Positions 46,021 to 57,398 of a DNA stretch of 64,000 nucleotides are shown one piece after another. The notes beneath the pieces are model-generated. The model saw nothing but the letters and a program-made list of their open reading frames with translations. It made no database searches and was not told where the DNA came from. A program made the position numbers and the translations under genes. The stretch lies in contig JAIGNY010003061.1 in assembly GCA_020152595.1 (NCBI GenBank), positions 645,501 through 709,500 on the forward strand, in the 5' to 3' direction. This DNA is from Chiridota heheva (lineage: Eukaryota; Echinodermata; Holothuroidea; Apodida; Chiridotidae). Each line of letters opens with the position of its first letter. Within the stretch, counting starts at the first letter, position 1.

Positions 46021-47589
46021 GACCCCGTCATTGTAATTGTGTGTTCACTCGTCGTCGTCGCAAACTTTTTTGATTGACGTTGCTCTCCTCTCTCGACGGT
46101 CATGGCCTTCCGGATCATCCAAAAACATTCACCTCTATGAAGAACATAAGGATTTGACAAAGGTCTGAGATCTTTTTCTACACAAGGACATCAAATCACG
46201 TTCCAAGCGTCCAATAAACAATAAGCCTAATAGATGTAAGATCCAATAGCTGAGCGGACACAGTTTTATAATTTAGTTTCTAATTTGCAATGACACTTTA
46301 AAAAGTGCCCTTTACAAGCTATGCGAACCACACTGAATTTTAATATTGAGTTACTTTAATTTAGAACTCTCTGGCTGGGGCAATGTAAGGTGGGAACCCT
46401 TTGTACAAATAATGAAAAGAAAGTTTGACTCTTTAAATCTAATATTTACCTAATTTCATGCTTTTTAAGCTAGAAAATTAATATGAACAAATGTTCTGAG
46501 GACTTCGTTTTCACAATCTTACTGATCTCAGGCCCTCACCGGGCGACCCTTCCTGTAGGGTGAGCCACAGTGGCGATTTCAGGGTTTTCCTACCCTGTCG
46601 TGCCACATTTTCATGGCTAAACGTAAAGGTGAATCCTATTTATAATTTTATGAGATTTCTAGATCTTCATCTAATATTTTGCGATTTTTTCACAATTTTG
46701 TCCTAAATTTTAAGATTTTCTAACTTTCGTGGTTGCAAAGTAACATTTACAGAAAAGAAAACGGCCACCAGCAATTTTCGGACCGATCAAATTCCTAAAC
46801 CTCGGTTGGGATAGGGAGGGGGGAGTGCCCTTTCGGCTATGCCATACTATACCGTTCTGCCTTATGGCATACCTGTCGTCCTGCCGTATTTAAAAATAAG
46901 TGGCAGAAAATCAAGTGAGGGCGCTTTCTTCATTTAAGATTTTCAACGAGGATCTAAACCAGGAAAAGTCTTTAGTTCCATGTCAGCGATGGTGGAAGAT
47001 GTTTGAAAATAGAGGGAACAGAATTTAAGGAGCCTTTTTTCGACTGACATAAATGAAAATAATGTACCGTCCTTACATTAATCCCGTTGATTGGGATTAT
47101 TGCGAAATGGTTATTGCATTAACGTACGTTGCCCCCATGCATATGGGTAATAATGTGTCCCCAACTTCACCGGGAAAATTGATCAACTTTTATTGGTCAG
47201 CAAATCACTGGGGATCTTTTTTTCGTTTTCTTCTTGAATTTGCAGACACAAAATTGGTGAATTTTAGATCAAGATATTTAGGCCAAAATGCGGGAAAATA
47301 AAAAAATGTCATACTTAAAGGTCTACAAGAATTGAGAAATTTGTAGATCATAAGTATCGAAATTCTAAATACTTACATCATGATTAGTAAATTGTAATGA
47401 TCATGATTCGGATTATTTAATGTCCCAAACAATGTGGAAAGCAAATAAGGGGTCCTTAGAATGGATAAAGGGTTTTTCTCAGTTGCATTAAATCAATTGA
47501 GCTCGGTATTATTATTACATATTTAACATGTGTAATAAGGTTATTCAGTTTTCAGGCAAGACAGATTAGATACTCTTAATGGTAGAGGA
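46021..47589. other. Sequence with no gene recognised
   Basis: G/C-richer patches occur around 46525-46620 and 46800. The frame at 47053-47301 has no family resemblance and no splice context that I can defend. Confidence 0.35.
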
Positions 47590-50270
47590 GGTGGCGTTTT
47601 ATTGTTTGTGAAGTTTTAATTGTATAGATAGGAGTGTTCAGTTTTATTTTGGTTTTTCTTATTGCCTATGGTGTGAGCTTATTGTTGATGTTGGTAGTTC
47701 AGTGGTTGTTGGTGTTGTGTATAGATCACCAAATTCTAGTCCTGAGAACAATCAGAAATTGTTTGACTGCTTCAGGAAAGTTGCTTCTAGGAGGGTTATT
47801 ATTTTTGGGGACTCTAATATTCCAGACATTGACTGGAATCTTTGTACTAGTGGTCCATATGGTAAAGATTTTCTGGAAGCTGTATCTGACTGCTTTTTTA
47901 ACCAGCATGTGCTGTTTCCCACGCGTGGTAGTAATTGTCTTGATTTTATAGTAGTGAAGATAGTATGGTTAAATAGGTGCTAAGTAGCGGCAAGGTAGGG
48001 TGTAGTGATCATGACCTCATTAGTTTTGATCTGAATTGTTTCATAAACGCTTCTTTAACTAATAAACTGGTTTTAGATAATGCTGATTTTGCTGCACTTC
48101 AGGATAATTTGTCATTTAATTGGACTTCTTTGCTCCGTGACTTAGGTCCTTCTAAAGCATGGAATGTTTTCCGAACTATAGTTTTGGAGGGTGTAAATAG
48201 GTTTGTCCCAATAAAGAAAGTCTGTAGACGTAATTGGCCAGTGTGGATGTTTCGGGAGGTTTTGCAGGCTGTTTGGAAAAAAGAATTTGTGGCGGTGTTA
48301 TAAACACAGTGGGTGTCCTGCGGAGCTTGCTAGGTATAAGAATCGTGAAAAGTTAACAAAGGGTTTCGTAAGAGATACTAAAGTGCTTTTTTAAAAACGT
48401 TTGTCCAAAGAGGTCTTCATAAGTCGTTTTATTCATATGTTTGCTCAGAGCAAAAAACCAAAGCGGTTGTTGGTCCCTTCAGGGTAATGATGGTGTTACT
48501 ATCAATAGTGGTAATGATATGGCTGAGGTTTTGAATGACTACTTTGTGTCTGCTTTGACTAAGGAGTTCCCTGCTGATGATGTTGTGGATTATCTTAGTG
48601 TGCACTCTCCAGTATCCATTAAGAATGTTGATTTTTCAGTTGATGTTGTGTCTAAGAAGTTGAAGGATTTGAACTTAAATAAAGCACCTGGTCAGATGGT
48701 ATACATCCTGCTGTCTTACGTGATGTTTTGATGTTCTTTTTGTTCCCCTGAGTATTATCTTTTTAAAGTACTTTGATGTTGGTGTTGTTCCTAGTGATTG
48801 GAGAATTGCTAATGTCACTCCTATTTTTAAAAAGGGTGACCATAGATTGCCTTGTAACTATAGGCCAGTAAGTCTTACTAGTGTTGTGTGCAAGGTCATG
48901 GAGTCCATTGTCAAGGATGTTGTACTAGATCATTTACTGGTCAATGGTTTGTTAAATTTGTCCCAGCATGGGTTCTTACCTAAAAGGTCTTGTGTTTATA
49001 AATTATTGGAGTTTCTTTATGATCTTACTAAACTAGTTGATTATGGTAATAATGTGGATGTTTTCTATTTAGATTTCCAAAAAGTATTTGATAAGGTCCA
49101 TTGGGCAGGCTCATGAAGAAAACAAGAGCGCTTGGTGTGGAGGGAAAGTGTGCCAGTTGGATATATTCTTGGTTAGTTGACAGGTCACAAAGAGTTGTTG
49201 TTAATGGTGAAGTATCTCCATGGAAGAAGGTTACAAGTGGTGTTCCTCGGGGTTCTGTATTGGGTCCGCTACTTTTCTTAATCTTCATTAATGATATTGA
49301 TGTTTCCCTTAATGATATTGATGTTGATGTTTCCCTTGGCTCCAGGATTTGTACATTTTCTGATGACCCTAAGCTATACAGGATTGTTGATGATGCTAGG
49401 GATTCTTCACTTTTGCAAATTGATCTGGATAAGTTAGTTTCTTGGTCCCAAACATGGCAGATGTCATTCAATGCTGGTAAATGCAAAGTTATTCATTTTG
49501 GTCAGAGCATTTTGGCTTTTGATTACTGCATGAATGGTTCTAATCTTGGTTGTGTTGATCAAGAGAGGGGTCTGGGTGTTGTCATTACTAGCAATCTGAA
49601 GTCTTCTAAACAGTGTGCTTTAGCAGCTGCAAGGGCAAATAGGATGCTTGGTTTGATTAAAAGAAATTGTTGTTATCTTAATAGAGAGGTTGTTCTTAAT
49701 TTGTATAAGCAGTTAGTCAGGCCTCACTTGAGTATGCTATTCAAGCTTGGAGTCCCTTTTATGAGAAGGATAACTTCATTTTGGAGCACGTTCTTAGACT
49801 TATTCCCGAAGTAAGGAATATCTCTTATGAATCTAGGTTGCGAATTCTTGGTTTGACCACGCTTGAGTTGAGAAGAGTACGTGGCGATATGATTCAGGTA
49901 TTTAAGTTCCTATCTGGAGATGATGCTTTGACTTCCTGTTATTTCTTGCATGTTTCAGCTAATCCCCATGTGAGACGTGGTAACAGTTTGAAGTTGACCA
50001 AATAGTTCTCACGAATAGATATTCGGCGTTTTAGCTATTTGCAAGGAGTTGTTAATGAGTGGAATGGTTTGCCTGAGTGGGTAGTTAGCTCCAATTCTGT
50101 TCACAATTTCAAAGTCAACATTGATAAGTTCTTTACTAACTCTGGGTGTCTTTGATTTTAATTTTATTTTTTTATTTTTGTGGTGGTGGTGGTGGTGTTA
50201 GTTTGGGCTTTTTATCGGGTGACTAATCCTTCTCAGCCCATAACCTTGTTATGTTATGTTATGATTCAAA
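47590..50270 (+). mobile_element. Degenerate CR1-like LINE: endonuclease, reverse transcriptase, 3' end
   Basis: The order of domains is a non-LTR ORF2. Endonuclease remains show VVGVVYRSPNSSPENN, GDSNIPDIDW (family GDxN motif) and GCSDHDLISFDL (the SDH catalytic motif). The reverse transcriptase has NYRPVSLTSVVCKVMESIV, motif A YLDFQKVFDKV, motif B GVPRGSVLGPLLFLIFINDI and motif C FSDD (usually FADD). The C-terminal GVVNEWNGLPEWVV block is CR1-like. Stops and frameshifts occur near 47980, 48300-48440, 48731, 49100 and 49730, and a nonsense TAG lies at about 50002, so it is dead. It ends with a short GTTATGTTATGTTATG tail near 50265, the microsatellite type of 3' end seen in CR1 elements. Confidence 0.88.
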
Positions 50271-50843
50271 ATAAAGTAGGCAGAATCAAAATTCACTGTA
50301 CTCACGTCTTTGGGTCTTCAGCGAGTTAGTGTTAAGGCCCCCTATTGTATTCCCTTAATAAATTAAAGGTACCCCACTGTTGAAATTTGGGTTTCTTGCA
50401 CATAATAATTAAATCTGTATTACTTTCTTCAATCTGTCAACAAAAAGATCAGTTGTGATAATATGGGGACTTGTCTTAAATATATGAAAGAACACTCCAA
50501 GTTTTATCTCTGCACACAGGCACTTTTTTTTTGTAACTGTGTGAAGAAGGTGGAGGAGGGCACACCAGTGTACGACAAGGCCCGATACCGGGTATTCACC
50601 GTAAGTTTGCACTGAGCCCCATTCAAGAGATGCACCACTAATGAAATTTAGGGTGGCTTGCACATCCTATGATGTATTTACAAAATTATAACCAGGGAAC
50701 AATTTTCAGTATGAAATGATATAGGGTCGTTTGGCTCCAACGTATCTTTTGAGAAAAGTGTGGGGGAGGGGGAACGTACCCACAGTGTCCTCCTTGGTTC
50801 CAGTAAAGTCTTATATAATCTTAAGCTATGAATAATTTGTTTC
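50271..50843. other. Sequence with no gene recognised
   Basis: I see no feature. The minus-strand frame at 50409-50663 is chance. Confidence 0.4.
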
Positions 50844-51427
50844 TTAAAGGAGACATAAAGTCTGGTAAAATTCCTATTTCATATGATAAAGAATTAAAAT
50901 CTTAACCAACTGCCAAACACAGCAATTCAGAGTCTTATTCCTATCTCAAGTTATTAATGTTTGAAGTTGACACATGGGGGCTGCCATTTTGTTGATTTAG
51001 TGTTGACATATTTTGTCTTCTGTGTTAGTACACATAATGTATTTTTTATAAATCTCTTTCAATTTTTTTTCCAAAATTTTGTGACATGAAGTTTTAAGGG
51101 CTTGAATCATTAATGTGACAGTGTGATTTGCAAATAAGAATTCACAGACCCATGCAAAGGGCAAATATTTCTAAGAAGTTTCAAAATTTGAAATTGATTA
51201 TTAAAGAAATACATTAATACTCGTATCTGTAGTGGGTGTATAACATCATTTTAGAGGGCGTATGAACAAACTGGCAGCTCCCACGTAAGTTTATGTTGAC
51301 AGCATAAATTAGAAAATATATACTAAATGTTTTGTACGATGTGAAATTTATTCAGATGACTCACAGATCTAATGAATATTTCTATCATATTAAATGAAGA
51401 GAAAGCCAGACTGTATGTCTCCTTTAA
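50844..51427. mobile_element. MITE-like element F, about 584 bp with terminal inverted repeats
   Basis: The left end TTAAAGGAGACATAAAGTCT plus GG faces the right end CCAGACTGTATGTCTCCTTT plus AA. The similarity continues weakly inward for about 50 bp (CATATGATA / TATCATATTA). No transposase is present, and the frame crossing its right end is a shadow. Confidence 0.75.
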
Positions 51428-52820
51428 AAATTTGGTTGCATAAAACTTTAAAAGGATACCTCCTAGCTTCGTCCGTCCCTTACTTAAGGGCAAGGGGTTT
51501 ACCCTTAGAATTATGTGCTCCCAGTTACAAACATATTCCGATGTTCATAGCATCTCACTACCTCACCAAATGGGCTGAAGTTAGATAATTTTAGAGCCCT
51601 GAAAGGATTAGAATGTACAAGTTTCAGGGGACTTCGTCTCTGCAGGGCACCTATCGCCGTGTGGGGCGAGGGTATAAAACGCCAAAATTACATGTAGATA
51701 AAGGGGGCAAGGGAAGGGGAGGGGAATGGGGAGAAGGGGGGGGAAATTTCCCCGGCCGGAGATTTCTCAAAACTCGAAGATTCTAATTTAAAAATAAGAA
51801 ACTCAGTACCGTTTTTTGAAAATCCTGATGCAAGCAATCGGTATGTAGATTTTAGTTCAGTTGTACAAGCAATCTTGGGAAAAGGATTACAAAATTTGCG
51901 AAAACCTAATTTTTATTAAAGTCTAGAGTTACTCAATTTCCGAAGTTTTTACACAAAATATCAGAAATTTCTCTCAAAATTTTAAAATTTGTTATCAAAA
52001 TCTATGAAAGTTTTGCTCAAAATATCCAACTTGTTCTTAAAAATGTCTGGAATTTTCCTAAAAAATTCCACTTTTCCTAAAAATCTCTGTATATTTTACT
52101 TCTTCCTCAAAATTTTCAATTTTTTTCAAAATATCTGAATTTTCCTCAAATTTTTGAACTGTTTGCTCAAAATATCCGACTTGTTCCTAAAAATGTCTGA
52201 AGTTTTTCTTAGAAGTAGGCCCTATTCCACTTTTTCATCAAAATCTCAGGCCTATGTTTTTGCTCTGTTCATAAGACTAATTTCCTCAAAATCTATTTAT
52301 TTTTCGCTCAAAATATACTACTTGTTCCTAAAAATGTCTGAAGTTTTTCTTAGAAATATCTCACTTTTCCTTCAAACTCTCTGTGTTGTTTTTTTTTGCT
52401 CTGTATATTTGACTTTTCCTCAAAATTTCCAGATTTTTTCCCCAAAATATCCGACGTTTTTCTTAAAATGTCTAAAGATTTTATGAAGATTATATGAGTT
52501 GTCCGCAAAAATTAAAGACCAGATATCGTGTTAGCGTGGAGGTAAAAGTAACAATCCAACGTTTCTGGTCGAAATGTTTATACATTCAGCGACAAGCCAT
52601 TAATAAACTACGGAAGTGACGTTGCTAGTATGTATCAGCTGGCGGCGCGACGAGTCAAGCAATTTTCTGGAGACGAGTTTCCCTCCTTGATCAAACTTTG
52701 ACAGTGAAATTTAATATTTTGTTTTGTAAACTACTCAGACTCAGAGCAAATACAGAAACTGTTATCATGTCCATGCACCTTTAAAACGTCACCCCAATAG
52801 AATATCTGAAAATATATTTA
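51428..52820. repeat. Low-complexity AT-rich degenerate tandem repeat
   Basis: From about 51960 to 52490, words such as CTCAAAATATCCGACTTGTT, AAAAATGTCTGAAGTTTTTC and TTCTTAGAA recur at irregular spacing. This suggests an old, decayed tandem array. A G-rich stretch lies at 51705-51760. Flanks show nothing. Confidence 0.5.
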
Positions 52821-53381
52821 AAGGATTAGTTCAGTGGTCAAGCAAGTCCATCTTATATGAAAAAGACTTCAAAAGAAACAAAATAGTAAAGAAAGCATTC
52901 CAATATCTTATTCCGTTAAGGAGATATTCAAGTTTAAAATTTGGTGTAATTTCTGTAGAAACGACAGAAATCAAACTAGTTGTGATGTCAAAGCCTCAGA
53001 TTCTTTAAAGACTTTATGTATTTTAAAGAAAGTTTATTTAATTTTTCACTATTTAATTACTTTTCCTCACACTTTCTTCAAGTAGTATAATATAAATACC
53101 CTTCCTAGATTCAGTTTTACTACTTTTTTGACATATCCCATGGTTTTTAAGTCACAAAATTGCAGAAAAAAATATGATAGAATAATTAAAGTCGTTGAGG
53201 AACCTGAGTCTATGACATTACACTAGTTTGATTTCAGTCGTTTCTACAGAAATGATACCAAACTTTAAACTTACATATCTCCTTAACGGAATAAGATTTT
53301 TGAATGCTTTTTTTACTATTTTGTTTCTTTTGAAGTCTTTCCCAAATAAGACAAACAGGTACGACCACTGAACTAATCCTT
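52821..53381. mobile_element. Foldback element D, complete, arms over 210 bp
   Basis: The left terminus AAGGATTAGTTCAGTGGTC at 52821 is exactly inverted at the right as GACCACTGAACTAATCCTT, ending at 53381. Inner arm blocks also match, for example GACTTCAAAAGAAACAAAAT, CTTATTCCGTTAAGGAGATA and TTTCTGTAGAAACGAC. Single-arm copies occur at 6564, 7226, 9025 and 63773. No transposase frame is present. Confidence 0.85.
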
Positions 53382-53601
53382 GAATGGAGTATTTTCCCTG
53401 GTCAATAAAAAAAAAGCCAAAATGACACATGAAACTGTGAAATACGCCCAACATTTAAAAGTTGAATTGTTATATCAGTTTAGTATATAGAAACAAATAA
53501 TAATTGAAAAAGTATCACAAACTCGTTACGTTAATGAGTTTACTGAGAAAGTGACTGAAAAAAGTTATTGACTGATTGAGGGAGCTGTTATTGTCAGTGA
53601 T

Positions 53602-53790
53602 TTTGTCTTGGAGAATAAAATCTTGATAAGCAGATAACATCGTTGACTCACATGTGCGTTCCGTAATTCCAATGTATTTCCTCATAAGTTACTAATTTGT
53701 CTTGGAGAATAAAATCTTGATAACCAGATAACATCGTTGACTCACATGTGCATTCCGTAATTCCAATGTATTTTCTCATAATTTACTCAC
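53602..53790 (+). repeat. 94-bp direct tandem duplication
   Basis: TTTGTCTTGGAGAATAAAAT through GACTCACATGTGCGTTCCG to CAATGTATTTCCTCATAA is present twice, 94 bases apart, with only a few differences. The duplication is therefore recent. Confidence 0.9.
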
Positions 53791-54802
53791 CCGATCTCCA
53801 TAACTAGATTACTTTCTCAACTTTTTTGATCATGCAAATGAATGATTGTTTTCAATAAAAACAAATAAAATGAAAAAATAAAAAATACATTTAAAATAAT
53901 TTCAATTGGGGGAGGGGCGGGGGATAGGGGGGAAGGGGGCAAGTACTATTCCCCCTCCCCTAATAATGAAGGTCTGACAAATTGATTTTGAAGTGTGGGA
54001 TTCCATTTATATCTTTTCTTATTCCAAAAAGATCATTTTGGAAAATGTTGTTAAATTTTTGGAATATTTTTTTAAATTTTCGGAAAATGTTCTTATTTTC
54101 TTAAATTTTCGGAATATTTTCTTAAATTTTCGGAAAATTTGATGGAAATGTAGCTAGTTTTTTCTCACCAAATTTACGAAATCTTCATCATACCACCTCT
54201 TCTCCTCTTTACAAATAGTTTTTGAATATAAGAGGCTCGTATACATTGCATAGGTTTGTTGGGACAAAAGTAACTTTTCCTCTCTCCTCTCCCAAATTTA
54301 AAATTTCTTCCTACGCCACAGGCCATACCTCAGAGCAGCCAGGGAGTTGGTTAAGCGACCTCTTTGGGACTAATTAGCCACAGGAATAATTTCTTTATTT
54401 TAGGTTGTGCTAGTAGCCAAATTTGCATGTTACAAACCAGGGGAAATACTTCACCGCTTCACTTTTCTTTAAGATATGCAGCCATGCAAGGAGGCATGGC
54501 GGGGTACATGCACACAAAGGATCGGAGGTGCGCATCTCAAGATTAGGGCATTTTCTATGACGTAACACTGGTTTCACCAGTTATCGCTGTGACCCGTGTC
54601 CCGTGTGATGATGATAAAAGGGGGAGGGAGAGAAGGAGTGGGGAGGAGGGGGTTGATGCAGACGTCATTGGTGCACCAGATCATATGAATTTTGCAAGGA
54701 TGTTTAATTGTTAATAACCGTACTTAAAACTGGCGAAAAATGTAATTTCTCAGCACCCTGCATGTCACCGTGATATGTGAGCAGTTTTCACACTTAACTC
54801 TA
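53791..54802. other. Sequence with no gene recognised
   Basis: It holds a G-rich stretch at 53907-53940, a repeat shared with 45485-45552 at 53963-54030, and AAATTTTCGGAA-type low-complexity at 54045-54140. I see no exon that can be defended. Confidence 0.4.
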
Positions 54803-55183
54803 TCCTCGAGGTCGGACATCCGGCAATGTTGTGGTGCACGTTGACGTAACAATGTTTTTTTCACGATCTCAAACTTCAGTCAAAGGGGAAAACAAACAGT
54901 CAATTATCATTGCAGTCAATGGGAGGAAAACAATTTGATGTTGTCATTTTTCAAGAAATACTGGACAGAATTTATTTTTCTTTAAGTATGATGTGTATTA
55001 GATATTAGTTTCCAACATATATGAGTACGATTAATTTTCGCTCACTGGGCTGAGGCGACACAAGTATTCATAAAAAATATATAAAATATGAAATTCCCAT
55101 TGACTGTAATGATAAAGTTTCCTTTCAAACTTGGCAAAACCGTAAAGAACTCGAACACGGTTACGTCAACTCGACTCCGACAC
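54803..55183 (+). repeat. Dispersed repeat C, copy 2
   Basis: This is the inverted counterpart of 2736-3082. It begins CCTCGAGGTCGGACATCCGG and ends near ACTCGACTCCGACACC. The two copies share most blocks with indels. Confidence 0.7.
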
Positions 55184-56317
55184 CAATTCATGCTTTAATT
55201 TGGAATATATTTTTCAGCACTAAATATTCCCGTGATTATGGCTTCTTACATGAATCAGACCAAATCTTTTGCACATAAACTAAGATAAACTCAGTTAAAA
55301 CGCATGCAAAAAAACATATGAGTTTTCGTTTTTCTCTTGCAATATACTGAAAACTATACAGTTTTAAATGGCTGCCAAAAATGAGTGCATATTTAATTAG
55401 TTCGCTGCAGTCACTGAAGAAGGAAGCTACATGATTGGTTGAACTTGCTGCAGTTCTACGCTTCTAACCAATCAAATGAATCGTTGTAATCCAGGGTATG
55501 CCGTCTGGATGAAAGATATGAGACCGGTGAATGCATACAACTATACTTTTCATTCATATATGTTACTGTGCATCAATATGTTTCTTCATCTGCTGTGGGT
55601 AGGAAAGTGCCTAGGATAATGTAATGAGGAATATTCCAATTTTTTTTTTTTTAACAGAAGATTGTTCGGAGAGCGTGAATTAACCCCTTGAACGAGCGAA
55701 GTGCAACAGATCTGTGTAGTAGGAAAGTAAGTAAATATAAAGATCTTTATTAAATTGCTAGTAAAAAACGAAAAACTCGCACAAACGGCACGAGAAATTA
55801 CTGTATCAATGTCAGCATAGAGTCTGGGCTGCATTAGGGCCTAGGCCTAACGTTAACATTACTGGTGATTGAATATGCTAGATGATCATCATGTAAACAT
55901 GTTTGTCAGCCTACACTCATTCCTCAGTAGGTCTGTAGTGTAGGTGTTAAGCAAAGTAAGGTTTATTATGTTAGGCCTACATGTAGATGGAGAATCTCTG
56001 TTGACTTCCCTGTAAGGGCCTACAATCGAAATCTCAAAGTGTTTTTTGAGTAACATTAGGGAGTATTATATTGAATTATGATGCCCCACACTTTTCAAAC
56101 TGTACTTCAACTTCAACGTCAATACTGGACATCGCCATAGCATTTTGTCCATCGTGTGTGACTTAAGGTGTGCAACAATTACAAACGATCAAAATGTTAG
56201 CTGTTAAACTGTTTAAAGTCAATGCATGTACAGTTAAAAACACAACTTGTAGGTTTTAGAATAGATACCTGGATATCTCTCTGTTGAAGCTATCCACATT
56301 CCTAGCAAGGACAACCG
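55184..56317. other. Sequence upstream of a candidate exon, two inverted CCAAT boxes
   Basis: ATTGGTT (about 55434) and AACCAAT (about 55468) lie about 850 bases before the candidate start at 56318. This could be a promoter area, but no TATA or initiator evidence supports it. AGGCCTA words are common around 55840-55980. Confidence 0.25.
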
Positions 56318-56497
56318 ATGGTGGAAGACTTAATTGTCTGTGGGAAGAAACTATTTGCACAGGCGGCACAAGAGCTGCTGAGAGGAATCATACGAGCTGG
56401 ATGCTCAGATCCTAGTGAGAGGTATGTGGAGCTTGTGGCAAGATTACTGTATGTATCCTGGAAGTGGGAATGTCATCTTGATGAATACGGTATATAG
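56318..56497 (+). CDS. Candidate short coding exon, unknown protein
   Basis: A frame of 59 codons opens with ATG at 56318 (MVEDLIVCGK, later AQAAQELLRGI and RAGCSDPSER). The composition is more codon-like and G/C-richer than its surroundings. A GTATGT donor at 56421 after SDPSE would make it a first exon of about 35 codons. I do not recognise the protein. The frame ends in the target duplication of a hAT-like MITE that begins here. It may be an exon of a downstream gene outside the window, or chance. Confidence 0.25.
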   Translation: MVEDLIVCGKKLFAQAAQELLRGIIRAGCSDPSERYVELVARLLYVSWKWECHLDEYGI

Positions 56498-56981
56498 CAA
56501 CGCTCGAAATTAACGTAGGCGCGCTAGCCTGGGGCAAGTAGAACTTACATCTGGGCTAGCTGAAACTGATATTTCCGAGCCTTCCGGGCAAGTAACCAGA
56601 AAAAAAAATATACCTTAGACTTTTCAAAAATACATTATTACACATCACTTACACAAGCCAATCGATCGGATGCAAGCAATAATGAATGTAACAAACTTTT
56701 GTATACTTTATTATTGTTCTGACATTGTTCTAAGTGTGGTTTTTCGTACTCAAAACAGATTTTGCTATACATAAAGTTAGTTTTACAACTGGGGTATGTG
56801 AAAATATATTTGAGTTGAAAGAAAAGCATTGTTTATATCTATATTTTCTCTGTAGGGACCAAGCTTTTTAAGCTTTTTGACGTAAGTTCTCCGGCAAGTC
56901 AGCAGTCCATTCGGGCTAGTAGAAAACGAGTCAAGCTAGCCCGACGGGCTAGTGGTTAAAGTGTGCTAAATTCGAACCCTG
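56498..56981. mobile_element. hAT-like MITE with near-perfect 8-bp target duplication
   Basis: GTATATAG at 56490-56497 and GTATATAA at 56982-56989 flank the element. Alternatively GGTATATA (56489-56496 and 56981-56988) gives a perfect 8-bp match. The ends CAACGCTCGAAATT and, inverted, CAGGGTTCGAATTTAGC fit the CARNG-type hAT termini. Sub-terminal GCTAGCC / GGGCTAG words are also inverted. No transposase is present. Confidence 0.65.
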
Positions 56982-57068
56982 GTATATAATGATTAACCTG
57001 GCAGACAGATTGCATTGTTGGAGCAGTGGCCATTCAAGTTAGTTAAGAAGTCCAGTGACGCTTGTAGT

Positions 57069-57092
57069 CCATGCGTCACTTTCGACGCATGG
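57069..57092. other. Perfect 9-bp stem hairpin
   Basis: CCATGCGTC, a six-base loop ACTTTC, and GACGCATGG. It sits just before the hairpin array that starts at 57168. Confidence 0.7.
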
Positions 57093-57167
57093 AAGTGACA
57101 CAAAAGTACCTTTTAAAAAACGTGGATCCTTAGTCGTAGTCAAAATTTATAAATCTATTTTAGAATG

Positions 57168-57398
57168 TCACTGGGGCTGAAGGCTGGATGTCCAGTCACA
57201 GTGGAAAATAAACCTAGTTCAGAATGTCACTGAGACTGGATGCTGGATGCCCAGTCACAGTGAAAAAAATAGACCTACAGTATTTCAGAATGTGACTGAG
57301 GCTGGATTCCGGATGCCCAGTCGCAGTGGAAAAGAAGTTAAAACATAATTTGTAATATTACTGCGGCTGGATGCTGGACACCCAGTCGCCGTGACAAG
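57168..57398. repeat. Tandem array of four hairpin units
   Basis: Each unit, at 57168, 57227, 57293 and 57358 (steps of 59, 66 and 65), contains a stem like TCACTGAGACTGG, a loop of about ten bases, and CCCAGTCACAGTGA. Stem partners have changed in several copies in ways that often keep the pairing. Linkers between units are AT-rich and more variable. Confidence 0.8.

Noticed and set aside
47634-50005. Several adjacent host genes
   Set aside because: The pieces are in the order endonuclease, reverse transcriptase and CR1-like end, separated by frameshifts, so they are one dead LINE.
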